38,877 nt of DNA, taken from NCBI GenBank assembly GCA_902524635.1, contig CABZDY010000004.1:1-38877 (forward strand). The letters run 5' to 3'. Below, one piece after another: positions 1 to 9,523 of this stretch. Within the stretch, counting starts at the first letter, position 1; each line of letters opens with the position of its first letter. The notes below the pieces were generated by a model, which made no database searches, was not told where the DNA came from, and saw only the letters and a list, made by a program, of their open reading frames with translations. A program made the translations under genes and the position numbers. The DNA is from an uncultured Pelagibacteraceae bacterium. GTDB taxonomy: Bacteria > Pseudomonadota > Alphaproteobacteria > Pelagibacterales > Pelagibacteraceae.

Positions 1-498
1 CCAATTCTTTGCAAAAATGTTTTCACTTAAGTAGTTCAAATTATTTGTTTCTAAATCAACTAGAACTGGTATTAAAAAAACATCTATTTTTTTTGGTAAT
101 GAAATAGTTATATTTTTTGAATCTAAGAATTGGATTAATTTTTTTCTATTAAATTCTACTTCCATAATATTTTTATATTTTTGATTTATAAATTTCTCAT
201 CCAATATTGAAAAGTTTTCAATTAATTTTTTAATATCATTTATTGGAGTGTTTATAATTTTATCAAGATCTTTTCTCTCAAGTATCATTTGAGAGATATC
301 TTCAAATGCTTTTTTAAAGCCTCTATCAATAACTTTGAGTTTATTAAAATTAAGATTATATTTTTCCTCAACTTCAATTTTTGAAACAACAAAAGTTTTA
401 GCAAGTACCTCTTTTGTGGAAAACTCTATAAAATTAAAGGTTAAAAATATGAAAAATATATATAAACATTTTAATATATTTTTTTTAAAAAAATACAT
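1..498 (-). CDS. DUF2066-like secreted protein, 3' end outside window
   Basis: This minus-strand frame is open from an ATG at 498 to the window edge (166 codons, no stop), so the C-terminus is missing. It is absent from the ORF track because it does not close. The start gives a Sec-type signal peptide (MYFFKKNILK, a hydrophobic run rich in F, I and L, and a possible cleavage after EVLA). The mature part has the pattern of DUF2066 proteins: an 'AFEDISQMIL' helix, then 'ENFSILDEKFINQKYKN' and 'VEFNRKKLIQFLDSKNI'. DUF2066 genes are often found next to purM in Alphaproteobacteria (recalled knowledge). Function is unknown, and export to the periplasm is inferred. The start codon is 11 bp from that of divergent purM. 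The plus-strand ORF 335..523 is a shadow of this gene. Confidence 0.7.
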   Translation of the reverse strand, partial: MYFFKKNILKCLYIFFIFLTFNFIEFSTKEVLAKTFVVSKIEVEEKYNLNFNKLKVIDRGFKKAFEDISQMILERKDLDKIINTPINDIKKLIENFSILDEKFINQKYKNIMEVEFNRKKLIQFLDSKNITISLPKKIDVFLIPVLVDLETNNLNYLSENIFAKNW

Positions 499-509
499 AA
501 TTTTGTTAT

Positions 510-1532
510 ATGGCATCAAATAAATTAACATACAGTAAGAGTGGAGTTAATATTTCAAAAGCAGATAGTTTTGTTAAGTTCATAAGTTCGCTGTCAAGAA
601 AATCAAGCAAAAGTGGTGATTTTAAGAATATAGGAGGCTTTGGAGCAATCTCGCCAATACCCAGACAACTAAAAGACCCTCACATTGTTACTAGCACTGA
701 TGGAGTTGGAACAAAAATAGAGATTGCAAATGATCTAAATAAATTTGGTACAATTGGAATAGATCTTGTTGCAATGTGTGTAAATGATCTAGTCGTTCAA
801 GGAGCGAAGCCTTATTTGTTCTTAGACTACATTTCGATTAGCAAGATTAATTTGAGTAAATTAAAACATTTAGTTAGAGGAATTGTAAAGGGCTGTGATA
901 TTGCTGGTTGCAAATTAGTTGGTGGAGAAACTGCTGAAATGCCAGGAACATATACAAAAGGGAAATTTGATATAGCTGGTTTCGCTGTTGGTCTTGTTGA
1001 AAAGAAAAAAATACTTAATAAAAAAATAAGAAATAATGATCTTATTTTAGCTGTACCTTCTAATGGACTTCACTCTAACGGTTATTCCTTAGTGAGATAT
1101 CTCTTAAAAAAAAAAAAAATAAATTTAAAAGCAAGCAAATTTCTCAAAGACGAATTAATTAGACCAACTAAAATTTACGTAAAAGAATTGTCTCTAATAA
1201 ATGAAAAAAATTTAATAAATGGATGTGCAAACATAACTGGTGGAGGTTTAGCTGATAATATTCAAAGAATAATACCAAATCATTTATGTGCAAAAATAGA
1301 TCTAATCAAAATCAAACCATTAAAAATTTTTACATGGTTACATAAAATGGGTGTGACAGAGAAAGAAATGTTAAAAACATTTAATTGTGGTGTAGGTTTT
1401 TGTTTAGTAATAAATAAAAGAAATTTAAGTTCAGTTAATAAATATTTTGGAAAAAAATTTAAACCTTATATAATTGGAAAAATAGTTAAAAATTCAAAAA
1501 AAGTAAAACTAAGTGGAAAAATATCCTGGTAA
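510..1532 (+). CDS. purM: Phosphoribosylformylglycinamidine cyclo-ligase (AIR synthetase)
   Basis: PurM closes the imidazole ring of formylglycinamidine ribotide with ATP to give AIR, the fifth step of de novo purine synthesis in the cytosol. The 340-aa protein matches the family length. It has the N-terminal 'SYxxxGV' type opening (TYSKSGVNI), the 'STDGVGTKIEIA' glycine-rich segment near residue 70, 'GGETAEMPGTY', 'PSNGLHSNGYSLVR' and 'NITGGGLADNI'. No clear Shine-Dalgarno sequence precedes the ATG. The 3' end overlaps purN by 20 bp, so the two are probably co-transcribed. A run of 14 A (1106-1119) lies inside the coding sequence without breaking the frame. Confidence 0.96.
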   Translation: MASNKLTYSKSGVNISKADSFVKFISSLSRKSSKSGDFKNIGGFGAISPIPRQLKDPHIVTSTDGVGTKIEIANDLNKFGTIGIDLVAMCVNDLVVQGAKPYLFLDYISISKINLSKLKHLVRGIVKGCDIAGCKLVGGETAEMPGTYTKGKFDIAGFAVGLVEKKKILNKKIRNNDLILAVPSNGLHSNGYSLVRYLLKKKKINLKASKFLKDELIRPTKIYVKELSLINEKNLINGCANITGGGLADNIQRIIPNHLCAKIDLIKIKPLKIFTWLHKMGVTEKEMLKTFNCGVGFCLVINKRNLSSVNKYFGKKFKPYIIGKIVKNSKKVKLSGKISW

Positions 1533-2091
1533 AAGAAATATAGCTGTCTTTATAAGTGGTAGAGGTAGTAACTTAAAATATTTGATAAAACACTCAAAAA
1601 AAAAAAATTCTTTAATCAAAATTATTTTAGTTGTTTCAAATAATCCAGATGCTGAGGGATTAAAATATGCATCTAAATCAAAAATAAAAATTTATGGAAT
1701 TAAATCTAGAAAAAAATTAAGTTTTGAAAATAAATCACTTAAATTAATAAAAAAATATAATATAGATATACTTTGTTTGGCTGGATTTATGAAAATATTG
1801 TCAGGAAATTTTATAAAAGAATTTTCTAAGCCAATATTAAATATTCACCCATCACTTTTACCAAAATATAAAGGATTAAATACACATGAAAGAGCAATTA
1901 AAAATAAAGATAAGTTTGCAGGAGCTTCAATTCATAAAGTAACAGAAAAACTAGACTCAGGAAAAGTTATTTTACAAAAGAAAGTAAGAATTCTTAAATC
2001 AGACAATGTAAGAAGTTTAGAAAAGAAAGTGCTTAAAATTGAACATGAAATTTACTCAAAAGCTATTGATAAGTTTTTAACTAATCTTTAA
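1513..2091 (+). CDS. purN: Phosphoribosylglycinamide formyltransferase
   Basis: PurN transfers a formyl group from 10-formyl-tetrahydrofolate to glycinamide ribonucleotide, the third purine step. The 192-aa protein is of normal length. It shows 'VFISGRGSNLKYLI' (phosphate-binding loop) and 'NIHPSLLPKYKG'. The catalytic Asn-His-Asp set falls at N110, H112 and D148, a constant offset of four from E. coli N106/H108/D144. It starts inside the end of purM, which suggests translational coupling. Its last 11 bp overlap the end of the convergent ndk gene, leaving no room for a separate terminator. A 12-A run near 1587-1598 lies in a Lys-rich stretch. Confidence 0.95.
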   Translation: MEKYPGKRNIAVFISGRGSNLKYLIKHSKKKNSLIKIILVVSNNPDAEGLKYASKSKIKIYGIKSRKKLSFENKSLKLIKKYNIDILCLAGFMKILSGNFIKEFSKPILNIHPSLLPKYKGLNTHERAIKNKDKFAGASIHKVTEKLDSGKVILQKKVRILKSDNVRSLEKKVLKIEHEIYSKAIDKFLTNL

Positions 2092-2491
2092 AAAAAAAAT
2101 CTAACTCTATCTTGGCATTTTCAACACTATCTGATCCATGAACAGAATTTTTATCAATTGAAATACCATATTTTTTTCTTATTGTTCCATCCTCTGCATC
2201 TTTTGGATTTGTTGCGCCCATTAATTTTCTGTTTTCTAAAACGGCATTTTCTCTTTGAAGCATCATAACTACAATTGGTCCTGAGGATAAATATGCACAT
2301 AAATCACTATAAAATGGTTTTGACTCATGTACTTTGTAAAATTTTTCTGCTTCTTCTTTTAATATATGTATTTTTTTTTCTTTTATAATTTCAAAATTAT
2401 TACTTTTAAATTCACTTTTGATCTGATCCTGTAAATTTCTTTCTACAGCATCAGGTTTAATTATTGACAAGGTTTGTTCAATATTACTCAT
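2081..2491 (-). CDS. ndk: Nucleoside diphosphate kinase
   Basis: Ndk exchanges the terminal phosphate between nucleoside tri- and diphosphates through a phosphohistidine. The 136-aa protein is close to the usual 140. It contains 'TLSIIKPDAVER' at the N-terminus, 'LMGATNPKDAEDGTIRKKYG', and the active-site motif 'NSVHGSDS' with H118 as the phosphorylated residue. It lies downstream of pepA with an 8-bp overlap, so the two form a minus-strand pair. The family call is secure from the motifs. Confidence 0.96.
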   Translation of the reverse strand: MSNIEQTLSIIKPDAVERNLQDQIKSEFKSNNFEIIKEKKIHILKEEAEKFYKVHESKPFYSDLCAYLSSGPIVVMMLQRENAVLENRKLMGATNPKDAEDGTIRKKYGISIDKNSVHGSDSVENAKIELDFFFKD

Positions 2492-3920
2492 AATTTTCCT
2501 CTATAAATTTATTTAGTAATCTAACACCATATCCTGTAGCCCCACCAGAATTTAGAGCACCTGCATATTTAGAAAACGCCATTCCTGCAATATCTAAGTG
2601 TGCCCAAGGTGTTTTATTAATTATAAATCTTTGTAAAAATTGAGCTGCGGTCGTTGACCCAGCTCCTCCTACATAATTAATATTTTGCATATCAGCAGTT
2701 TTTGAATTCATTAATTTGTTATAATTTTCATGCAATGGCATTTTCCATAACTTTTCTTCTACTTTTTCTCCAGCATCTAATAGTTGTTTTGCTAATTTTT
2801 CACTGTTTGACCAAAGACCAGCATATTCTGATCCTAATGCCACAATGATTGCACCTGTTAAAGTTGCCAAGTCAACTATTAAACTAGGTTTAAATTTTTC
2901 CTCTGTATAAGTTAGCGCATCTGCTAATACTAATCTACCCTCTGCATCAGTGTTTAAGACTTCGATAGTTTGTCCACTATATGACTTTACAATATCACCA
3001 GGTCTTTGTGCGTTTCCTCCTGGCATATTTTCAACTAAACCTACGACCCCAACTGCATTAATTTTTGATTTTCTTAAAGCTAAAGTTTTCATAAGACCAA
3101 CTACAGTGGCAGAACCTGCCATATCATATGTCATATCTTCCATAAATTTTGCAGGCTTTAATGAAATTCCTCCTGTATCAAAGCACACTCCTTTTCCCAC
3201 AAAAGCTAAAGGTCTAGACTTAGTTTTACTTCCATTCCATTCCATTGTTACCAAATACGAACCTCTAATACTACCCTGACCAACACCCAGTAATGCATTG
3301 CAACCTAGTTTTTTTAATTTTTTTTGATCATAAACCGTCACTTTCAAACCAAATTTTCTTAATTTAGTAATTCTTTTTGCATACTCATCAGGATGTAAAA
3401 TATTTCCAGGTTCTGAAACTAAATCCCTTGTAAGAAAAATACCCTCTAAAAGAGCATTTAATTTATTCCTTAATAAATTAATCTTTTTAATATTTTTTCC
3501 AACTACATTTAAATTGATATTTGTATTTTTTTTTTTTTCAGATTTGTAAATATTAAAATTGTAAGATTTAAGTTGGATACCATGTAATATTTTTTCAAGT
3601 TGAATATTTGTTAGTGGACAAACGTTAACGTCTATAAAAGATGTATCAATTTTGCTATTTTTTAAAAATAAAAATAGTTCAGATCCTAATTTTTCAAAAT
3701 CGAGTGAGCTTTTTGAATTATTACAATTTACAAATATATAGGTCTTATTATTTTGATTTCTTACAAGAAAATTTTGATCAATGAATAATTTATTAGAAAA
3801 TACTTGTTTACTTAATGGTTTAAGGATTTTATTCTTAATCCTTTTTTCTTTTAATAAAACAATCTCATTATCATTAGCTGCTTTTTGTAATTTTCCTACA
3901 AATTTTAAGTTTAAATTCAT
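2484..3920 (-). CDS. pepA: Leucyl aminopeptidase (M17 family)
   Basis: This is a cytosolic dimetal aminopeptidase that removes N-terminal residues from peptides. The 478-aa protein has a variable N-terminal domain (about 1-150) and the conserved M17 catalytic domain. The metal and active-site residues are visible: K243 and D248 in 'VGKGVCFDTGG', D266 in 'MTYDMAGSA', and D325, E327 and R329 in the signature 'NTDAEGRLVLADALTY'. It is the first gene of a pair with ndk and is divergent from lptF across 55 bp. M17 enzymes of the PepA type can also bind DNA at Xer sites in E. coli, but nothing here tests that. Confidence 0.94.
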   Translation of the reverse strand: MNLNLKFVGKLQKAANDNEIVLLKEKRIKNKILKPLSKQVFSNKLFIDQNFLVRNQNNKTYIFVNCNNSKSSLDFEKLGSELFLFLKNSKIDTSFIDVNVCPLTNIQLEKILHGIQLKSYNFNIYKSEKKKNTNINLNVVGKNIKKINLLRNKLNALLEGIFLTRDLVSEPGNILHPDEYAKRITKLRKFGLKVTVYDQKKLKKLGCNALLGVGQGSIRGSYLVTMEWNGSKTKSRPLAFVGKGVCFDTGGISLKPAKFMEDMTYDMAGSATVVGLMKTLALRKSKINAVGVVGLVENMPGGNAQRPGDIVKSYSGQTIEVLNTDAEGRLVLADALTYTEEKFKPSLIVDLATLTGAIIVALGSEYAGLWSNSEKLAKQLLDAGEKVEEKLWKMPLHENYNKLMNSKTADMQNINYVGGAGSTTAAQFLQRFIINKTPWAHLDIAGMAFSKYAGALNSGGATGYGVRLLNKFIEENYE

Positions 3921-3975
3921 TTTTTTTGAAATATTTATTAGATAATGTTGTATATTTATTAAAACAGTTATTTCA
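3921..3975. promoter_or_regulatory. Divergent pepA/lptF promoter region
   Basis: This 55-bp AT-rich gap separates the divergent start codons of pepA and lptF and must hold at least one promoter for each unless they begin inside coding sequence. A TTGAAA hexamer (3926-3931) and a TATATT (3951-3956) face lptF, but their 19-bp spacing is long, so I do not assign exact elements. Confidence 0.3.
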
Positions 3976-5121
3976 ATGAATAAATTAATATTTCGTAAAT
4001 TTTCTTTAGATGTACTAAATTTCTTTTTAATAGCGTCATTTAGTATTACTTTTATTGTCTGGATTATACAAGCGGTGAATTTTTTAGATTTAGTGTCCGA
4101 TGATGGGCATAGTCTGAGAGTTTACTTTTATTATGTTTCATTAAATCTTCCAAAAATATTTAGTAAAACAATAATCTTTGTATTTTTCATATCTGTTTTT
4201 TATATGATTAATAAATATAATAACGCAAATGAACTATTAGTTTTTTGGAGCAATGGAATAAAAAAAATAAGTTTTATTAATTTTATTTTAAAAATTTCTA
4301 TACTTTTTTTAATCTTACAATTAACTTTTAATTTATTTATTGTTCCAAAATCTCAAAAACTCGCAAGAATTTTTATAAAAGAATCAAATATAGATTTTTT
4401 GCCCAAATTAATATCTGAGAAAAAATTTATTAATGTAGTAAAAAATCTTACTATTTTTGTTGAGGAATACAAAGAAGATGGAATCCTAAAAAAAATATAT
4501 ATCAACGAAAAAATTGATGCTAATAAATCAAAAATAATTGTTGCTGATAAAGGTAAAATTATAAAAAAAAATAATCAGCTATATCTTAGACTTTATAATG
4601 GTGGCATAACAAATTTAAATACAGAAAATTCTTTTGCATTAGATTTTTCTGAGACAGATTATGATTTATCGAATTTTACAACTAAGTCCACAACTCATCC
4701 TAAAACTCAAGAAATTGAGTCTGTAATATTATTTCAATGTTTTAAGGAATTCTTTTTAAAAAGAAATAAAAGTAAAAATAATTTTAAATCGTATAAAAAT
4801 CAAAATTGTGAAGGAAGAAAATTAAAATCCATAATTGATGAATTATATAAAAGATCAATATTACCATTATACACTTTGATAATTTCACTAGTAGCTGCTA
4901 GTTTAATAGTCGAGCCTAAATCAAAATATTTTTTTAAATTTCATAAACTTAATATTTTTCTGGCTGGAAGTTTAATAATTATATTATCTCAAATTAGTCT
5001 TAAATTTCTATTAAATTCAATTAGTATCACTTACATTGTACTTCTACTACCTATACTATTAGTTATATTTTATTATCTTTTATTGCTATTAATTACGAAA
5101 TTAAAATTAAATTTCTTATGA
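3976..5121 (+). CDS. lptF: LPS export ABC transporter permease LptF
   Basis: LptF is one of two inner-membrane permeases of the LptB2FG complex, which extracts lipopolysaccharide and pushes it along the LptC-LptA bridge. The 381-aa protein has the YjgP/YjgQ layout: two or three N-terminal membrane spans (about 15-110), a beta-jellyroll periplasmic domain (about 120-270) and three C-terminal spans (about 290-380). It overlaps the next permease by 4 bp (ATGA). The paired, similar permeases and the downstream lptD support LptF rather than another transporter. LptB, LptA and LptC are not in the window. Confidence 0.88.
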   Translation: MNKLIFRKFSLDVLNFFLIASFSITFIVWIIQAVNFLDLVSDDGHSLRVYFYYVSLNLPKIFSKTIIFVFFISVFYMINKYNNANELLVFWSNGIKKISFINFILKISILFLILQLTFNLFIVPKSQKLARIFIKESNIDFLPKLISEKKFINVVKNLTIFVEEYKEDGILKKIYINEKIDANKSKIIVADKGKIIKKNNQLYLRLYNGGITNLNTENSFALDFSETDYDLSNFTTKSTTHPKTQEIESVILFQCFKEFFLKRNKSKNNFKSYKNQNCEGRKLKSIIDELYKRSILPLYTLIISLVAASLIVEPKSKYFFKFHKLNIFLAGSLIIILSQISLKFLLNSISITYIVLLLPILLVIFYYLLLLLITKLKLNFL

Positions 5122-6206
5122 TTATGAAACAACACGAACGTTATCTCACAAATTTGTTTTTAAAAAACTTGTTGATTATAATTGTAGTTTTTATTTTTTT
5201 AAGTTTTTTTTTAAATATTTTTGAAGAAATAAAATATTTTGAAAATAAAAGCAGGGAAACTTATATCCCAATATTTTTAACTATATTAAATATTCCATCT
5301 ATAGTTTTTGAGATTTTACCATTTATTTTTTTATTGGGTGTTATGTTTTTTTTTATAAGTCTTTATGATAGAGATGAAATAGAGCTTCTTAGAAGTAACG
5401 GAATTGACAATTTAAAAATTACAACCATAATTTCAACCGTTTCATTAATATTAGGAATTATTTTAATAGTTTTGTATTATTCATTTTCTGCTAATTTAAA
5501 AAGTTTATATCTTAATATTAAGTATAAGTACTCTAATACTAATGATCATTTAGCAGTAGTAAATGAGGATGGGTTATGGATTAAAGAAAAGAGCGAGAAT
5601 GAGATAAAAATTTATTTTATTAACGCAAAATATTACAAGGTAAATACTTTAGAAAACTTAGAAATTACTGAGCTTAATAGTGAATATGAGCTAAAAAATA
5701 CAATAGTTTCAAAAAAAGCTGACATTAGAAGCAAAAAATGGATTTTATCTGATGTCAAAATTTATTCAAAAGACAAAAAAACCCAGATTTTGGACAAATA
5801 TAGTTACTTATCATCATTCAACGAAGAAATTATATCAAATTTATATTCTAATCTAAATTCACTGAATATATTTCAACTTATAAAATTAAAAGAAAATTAT
5901 AAATCTATAGGATATTCGGCAACAGATGTGCGTTTGCATTTAAATAAAATTTACAGTTTGCCAGTTTACTTAACTTTAACAACGATAATTGGAGCACTTT
6001 TGATGCTGAAACTTAACTCAATAAAATCTAAATTTTTCCTAGTAGTAATTGGAGTATTGGTTTCAGTGGTATTTTATTATATCAACTATTTCTCTATTTT
6101 ATTTGGAAAAAATGAAACATTGCCTGTTGTGGTTTCTATTTGGTTACCTCAACTTATAATATTTCTTATTTGTACGTTGGGATTAACAAAGTTAAATGAA
6201 AACTAA
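5118..6206 (+). CDS. lptG: LPS export ABC transporter permease LptG
   Basis: This is the second permease of LptB2FG. The 362-aa protein has the same layout as LptF: N-terminal membrane spans around residues 15-40, 55-80 and 100-125, a soluble periplasmic domain ('HLAVVNEDGLWIKEK'), and C-terminal spans from about 275. The 'ELLRSNGID' segment between the second and third spans matches the cytoplasmic coupling region that contacts LptB in this family. It overlaps lptF by 4 bp and lptD by 11 bp, so the three are surely one transcript. Assignment of F versus G follows gene order. Confidence 0.87.
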   Translation: MIMKQHERYLTNLFLKNLLIIIVVFIFLSFFLNIFEEIKYFENKSRETYIPIFLTILNIPSIVFEILPFIFLLGVMFFFISLYDRDEIELLRSNGIDNLKITTIISTVSLILGIILIVLYYSFSANLKSLYLNIKYKYSNTNDHLAVVNEDGLWIKEKSENEIKIYFINAKYYKVNTLENLEITELNSEYELKNTIVSKKADIRSKKWILSDVKIYSKDKKTQILDKYSYLSSFNEEIISNLYSNLNSLNIFQLIKLKENYKSIGYSATDVRLHLNKIYSLPVYLTLTTIIGALLMLKLNSIKSKFFLVVIGVLVSVVFYYINYFSILFGKNETLPVVVSIWLPQLIIFLICTLGLTKLNEN

Positions 6207-8604
6207 ATCTTTAATAAAAATAATAATTGTACTTTTTATATTTGTTAATTCAAATTTAAAAGCTGAAACAATATTCTTTGACTCCAAAAATATAAAAATT
6301 GAAGAAGAAGGAAATATGATATTTGCAACAAAAGGAATAGCAAAAATTCCCTCAAAAAATTTAATCATTGAAGGTGAAAAATTTATTTATGATAAGATTA
6401 AATTAGAGTTAATAATTTTTGATGATGTAAAATACATTGATAGCGAAAATAATATAATTATTAAAAGCCAAAAAATGATTTACAATGAGTCTGAAAATAC
6501 AATTTTCTCACAAAATAAAACATTTATACAATTGGAAAATAATTATGATATTTTTTCTTCTGATGTTTTATTAAATAGAAATTTAAAAACTATAGTAAGT
6601 GAACAATTCACAGAGGCAATTGATAATACTCAAAATAAATTTGTGTTTAGAGAAGGTTTGATTTTTGATACTATTAAAGAAATCATATATGCAAAAAAAA
6701 TTTCAATAAAAGATATAGAGCTTAATCATTATTTTTTTGAAAATTCAAAATTAAATTTAAAAATTAATGAAATTGTTGGAAAAGAGGTAAAAGTAAACTT
6801 TAGAAATTCCTTCTTTGGGGTTCCAGGAAATGATCCAATTTTAAAAGGAAGAAGTGTTATATCAAATAATGATAGCACCAAAATTTATAAGAGTGTTTTT
6901 AGTACGTGTAATAAAAAAAATAAAGATTGTAGAGGTTGGGAGCTACAAAGTAAAACTTTTAAACATGACAAAATAAAAAAATTATTTGAGTACGAGAAAT
7001 CATGGCTGAAAGTTTTTGGTAAAAGGGTTTTTTGGATGCCATACTTTAGTCATCCAGACCCCTCAGTAAAAAGAAAGTCAGGTTTTTTAAATCCTTCTTA
7101 CAGAGGATCTAGTAATTTAGGCTCATCATTAACTGTTCCATATTTTTACTCGATCTCAAATTCTAAAGACTTTACATTTAAACCTAAAATTTATTTAGAT
7201 AACGATTATATATTACATGCTGAGTACAGGGAGGCATTCAAAAAATCAAACTTGATAGCTGACTTTAGTTTAAACAGTAAAGATAATACAAATACTCACT
7301 TTTTTGCAGAACTCGACGGTAAAATAAACGACACAACTAGCTACCAAATGAAAGTTCAAAATGTTACAGGCGATAATTATTTAAAAATACATGAAATACA
7401 GGATAATACATCAATTGCCTTCAGTGAAAGCACTTTAACTTCAAACTTAAGTTTTGCTAAGATTATAGACGAAGATACTACTCTAGATAGTTCAATAAGA
7501 CTTTATCAAGATTTATCTAAAGAAGATAGTGATAAGTATCAATATGTTTTTCCAGATTTTAGTTTTTCAAAAAATATTGATTTAGACGATAGTTATAATG
7601 GTAACTTTCAATTTATATCTACTGGATTTCAAAAAGTATTCGACACCAATATATATGAAGCTCAAATCAATAATGATTTCAATTTTCAGTCATTCGATTA
7701 CATTACATCTACAGGCCTACTATCGGACTACACTTTTTTACTTAAAAATTTTAATACTTACTCTGAAAATTCATCGGTCTATGAAAACAAGAATGATCAT
7801 GAAATTTTTGGTATGTTTCTATTTAAATCTGAACTTCCTCTGAAGAAAGAATTAGAAAATAGTAAAAATTTTCTAACTCCAATTATACAATTAAGAATTA
7901 GCCCCACTAACGGAAAAAATATTTCATCAGACGATACAAGAATAAACTTTGACAATTTATTTTCACCAAATAGAATTGGAAGATCAGACATGGTTGAAAA
8001 AGGTGAGTCAATTACCCTAGGCTTAGAGTTTGAAAAACAAAACATAGATAATGATAAAATATTAGGTTTAGGCATTGGAAATGTATTGAAAGATACAAAA
8101 AATATGTTTCTACCAGCAAAAACTAAATTAAATCAAACTAGATCTGACATTGTTGGAAACGCATATTATAAACCAAACGATAAAGTAGAACTAAGTTATA
8201 GTTTTTCTTATGATAGAGATTTAGATTATTCTAATTATGATGCAGTCAGTGCAAAGTTTGGATTAAACAAATTTGTAACATCATTTGATTATATAATTGA
8301 AAGCAATGATTTTGGTAATAGTGAACTTATAAATAACAATACTAATATTAGAATCTCAGATTATCATGCGATTAACTTTAATACTGCAAAAGATTTGCAA
8401 GATGACTTTACTCAATTTTACAAGTTATCGTACAATTATGAAACTGACTGTTTGTCTGCTTCTTTTGAATATGAAAAAGAGTTTTTTAGAGATGGTAGCT
8501 TAGTACCGAAAGAAAGTTTGGTTTTTTTAATTAAATTTATTCCTTTTGCTGAAATAAGAGGTAGCGCGAATACAGTCTTAAGAAATCTAAATGAACAAAA
8601 TTAA
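6196..8604 (+). CDS. lptD: LPS-assembly outer membrane protein LptD
   Basis: LptD is the outer-membrane barrel that inserts lipopolysaccharide into the outer leaflet. The 802-aa protein has a signal peptide (about 1-23, ending NLKA), a LptA/OstA-like periplasmic domain (about 25-200), the family's 'SWLKVFGKRVFWMPYFSHP' segment near 270-290, and a long C-terminal beta-barrel. I see only three cysteines (C238, C245 and C752). E. coli LptD uses four in two disulfides, so the disulfide pattern must differ. Both neighbours overlap it, with surA starting 14 bp before its end, as in the classical lptD-surA-pdxA-rsmA cluster. Confidence 0.92.
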   Translation: MKTKSLIKIIIVLFIFVNSNLKAETIFFDSKNIKIEEEGNMIFATKGIAKIPSKNLIIEGEKFIYDKIKLELIIFDDVKYIDSENNIIIKSQKMIYNESENTIFSQNKTFIQLENNYDIFSSDVLLNRNLKTIVSEQFTEAIDNTQNKFVFREGLIFDTIKEIIYAKKISIKDIELNHYFFENSKLNLKINEIVGKEVKVNFRNSFFGVPGNDPILKGRSVISNNDSTKIYKSVFSTCNKKNKDCRGWELQSKTFKHDKIKKLFEYEKSWLKVFGKRVFWMPYFSHPDPSVKRKSGFLNPSYRGSSNLGSSLTVPYFYSISNSKDFTFKPKIYLDNDYILHAEYREAFKKSNLIADFSLNSKDNTNTHFFAELDGKINDTTSYQMKVQNVTGDNYLKIHEIQDNTSIAFSESTLTSNLSFAKIIDEDTTLDSSIRLYQDLSKEDSDKYQYVFPDFSFSKNIDLDDSYNGNFQFISTGFQKVFDTNIYEAQINNDFNFQSFDYITSTGLLSDYTFLLKNFNTYSENSSVYENKNDHEIFGMFLFKSELPLKKELENSKNFLTPIIQLRISPTNGKNISSDDTRINFDNLFSPNRIGRSDMVEKGESITLGLEFEKQNIDNDKILGLGIGNVLKDTKNMFLPAKTKLNQTRSDIVGNAYYKPNDKVELSYSFSYDRDLDYSNYDAVSAKFGLNKFVTSFDYIIESNDFGNSELINNNTNIRISDYHAINFNTAKDLQDDFTQFYKLSYNYETDCLSASFEYEKEFFRDGSLVPKESLVFLIKFIPFAEIRGSANTVLRNLNEQN

Positions 8605-9523
8605 AATTACAATTATTAGCTTATTATTCTTATTTTTATGTATTAATTTATATGCGAATAATATTAAAATTATAATAAAAGTTCAGAATGAAATAATCAC
8701 AAATATAGATATTAGAAATGAAATAAAATATTTATTATTTTTAAATCCTAAATTAGAGAACCTAAAACTAAAACAAATTAAAAATATTGCCAAAGACTCA
8801 TTAGTTACAGAAATTGTAAAGAGGAAAGAATTAGAAAAGTTTTATAGTTTCGAAAATATGGATACTGTTTTAAAAAATATTGAAGCAAGATTTTTAAAAA
8901 ATAATAATATAAGTGATAGATCAGAGTTTATAAAAATTTTAAATGATAAAGAATTAAGTTATGATACAATTAAAAAAAAATTACACATTGAAGCTTTATG
9001 GAACCAGCTAATATTTGATAAGTATTCAAGTAATATAAAAATAAATAAAGATGATTTGAGAAAAAATATATTAATTCAATTTAAAAATGAAAATAAAAAA
9101 TATGAATATAATTTGTCTGAAATTTTTTTTTCTGAGAATGTTAACGAAACATTAGACGAAACTCTAGCTAAACTTAAAACTAGTATAAATGAAATTGGTT
9201 TTGAAAATACTGCAAATATTTATAGCATTTCGAGTACGTCAAAAAATGGAGGATTGATAGGCTGGGTAAATGAATTACAAATATCTCAAGATATAAAAAA
9301 AAATATAAATAATCTTAACGAAAATGAAATAAGTGTTCCTATTAAAATTGGTGGAGGATATTTAATAATAAAGTTAAATAGCAAAAAGGAATTCAAGGAG
9401 GAAATTGATATTGAGAGTCAATTAAAATCACTTATAAATAAAGAAAAAAATAGGCAGCTTAATACTTTTTCAATAATATTTTATAAAAGATTAAAAAAAA
9501 ATATTCAAATAGATGAACTCTAA
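8591..9523 (+). CDS. surA: SurA-like periplasmic peptidyl-prolyl isomerase
   Basis: SurA is the periplasmic chaperone that escorts unfolded outer-membrane proteins, including LptD, to the assembly machinery. The 310-aa protein has a signal peptide (MNKIKITIISLLFLFL...LYA), a SurA N-terminal helical domain (about 25-150) and one parvulin domain (about 170-275, with 'SKNGGLIGWVNE' and 'GGGYLIIKL'). E. coli SurA is longer and has two parvulin domains, so this is a reduced form. The assignment relies on the parvulin motif together with its place between lptD and pdxA. Confidence 0.85.
   Translation: MNKIKITIISLLFLFLCINLYANNIKIIIKVQNEIITNIDIRNEIKYLLFLNPKLENLKLKQIKNIAKDSLVTEIVKRKELEKFYSFENMDTVLKNIEARFLKNNNISDRSEFIKILNDKELSYDTIKKKLHIEALWNQLIFDKYSSNIKINKDDLRKNILIQFKNENKKYEYNLSEIFFSENVNETLDETLAKLKTSINEIGFENTANIYSISSTSKNGGLIGWVNELQISQDIKKNINNLNENEISVPIKIGGGYLIIKLNSKKEFKEEIDIESQLKSLINKEKNRQLNTFSIIFYKRLKKNIQIDEL

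Noticed and set aside
335-523. Plus-strand ORF of 62 aa before purM
   Set aside because: It lies opposite a minus-strand frame that has a signal peptide and DUF2066-like sequence; the plus ORF has no recognisable features and overlaps the purM start.
2950-3279. Plus-strand ORF of 109 aa
   Set aside because: It is the antisense shadow of the conserved catalytic domain of pepA.
7797-8075. Minus-strand ORF inside lptD
   Set aside because: It is antisense to the LptD barrel with no family features; the other short ORFs at 7598, 11831, 12774, 15490, 18410, 18668, 21201, 23920, 26207, 27957 and 31951 are likewise shadows.
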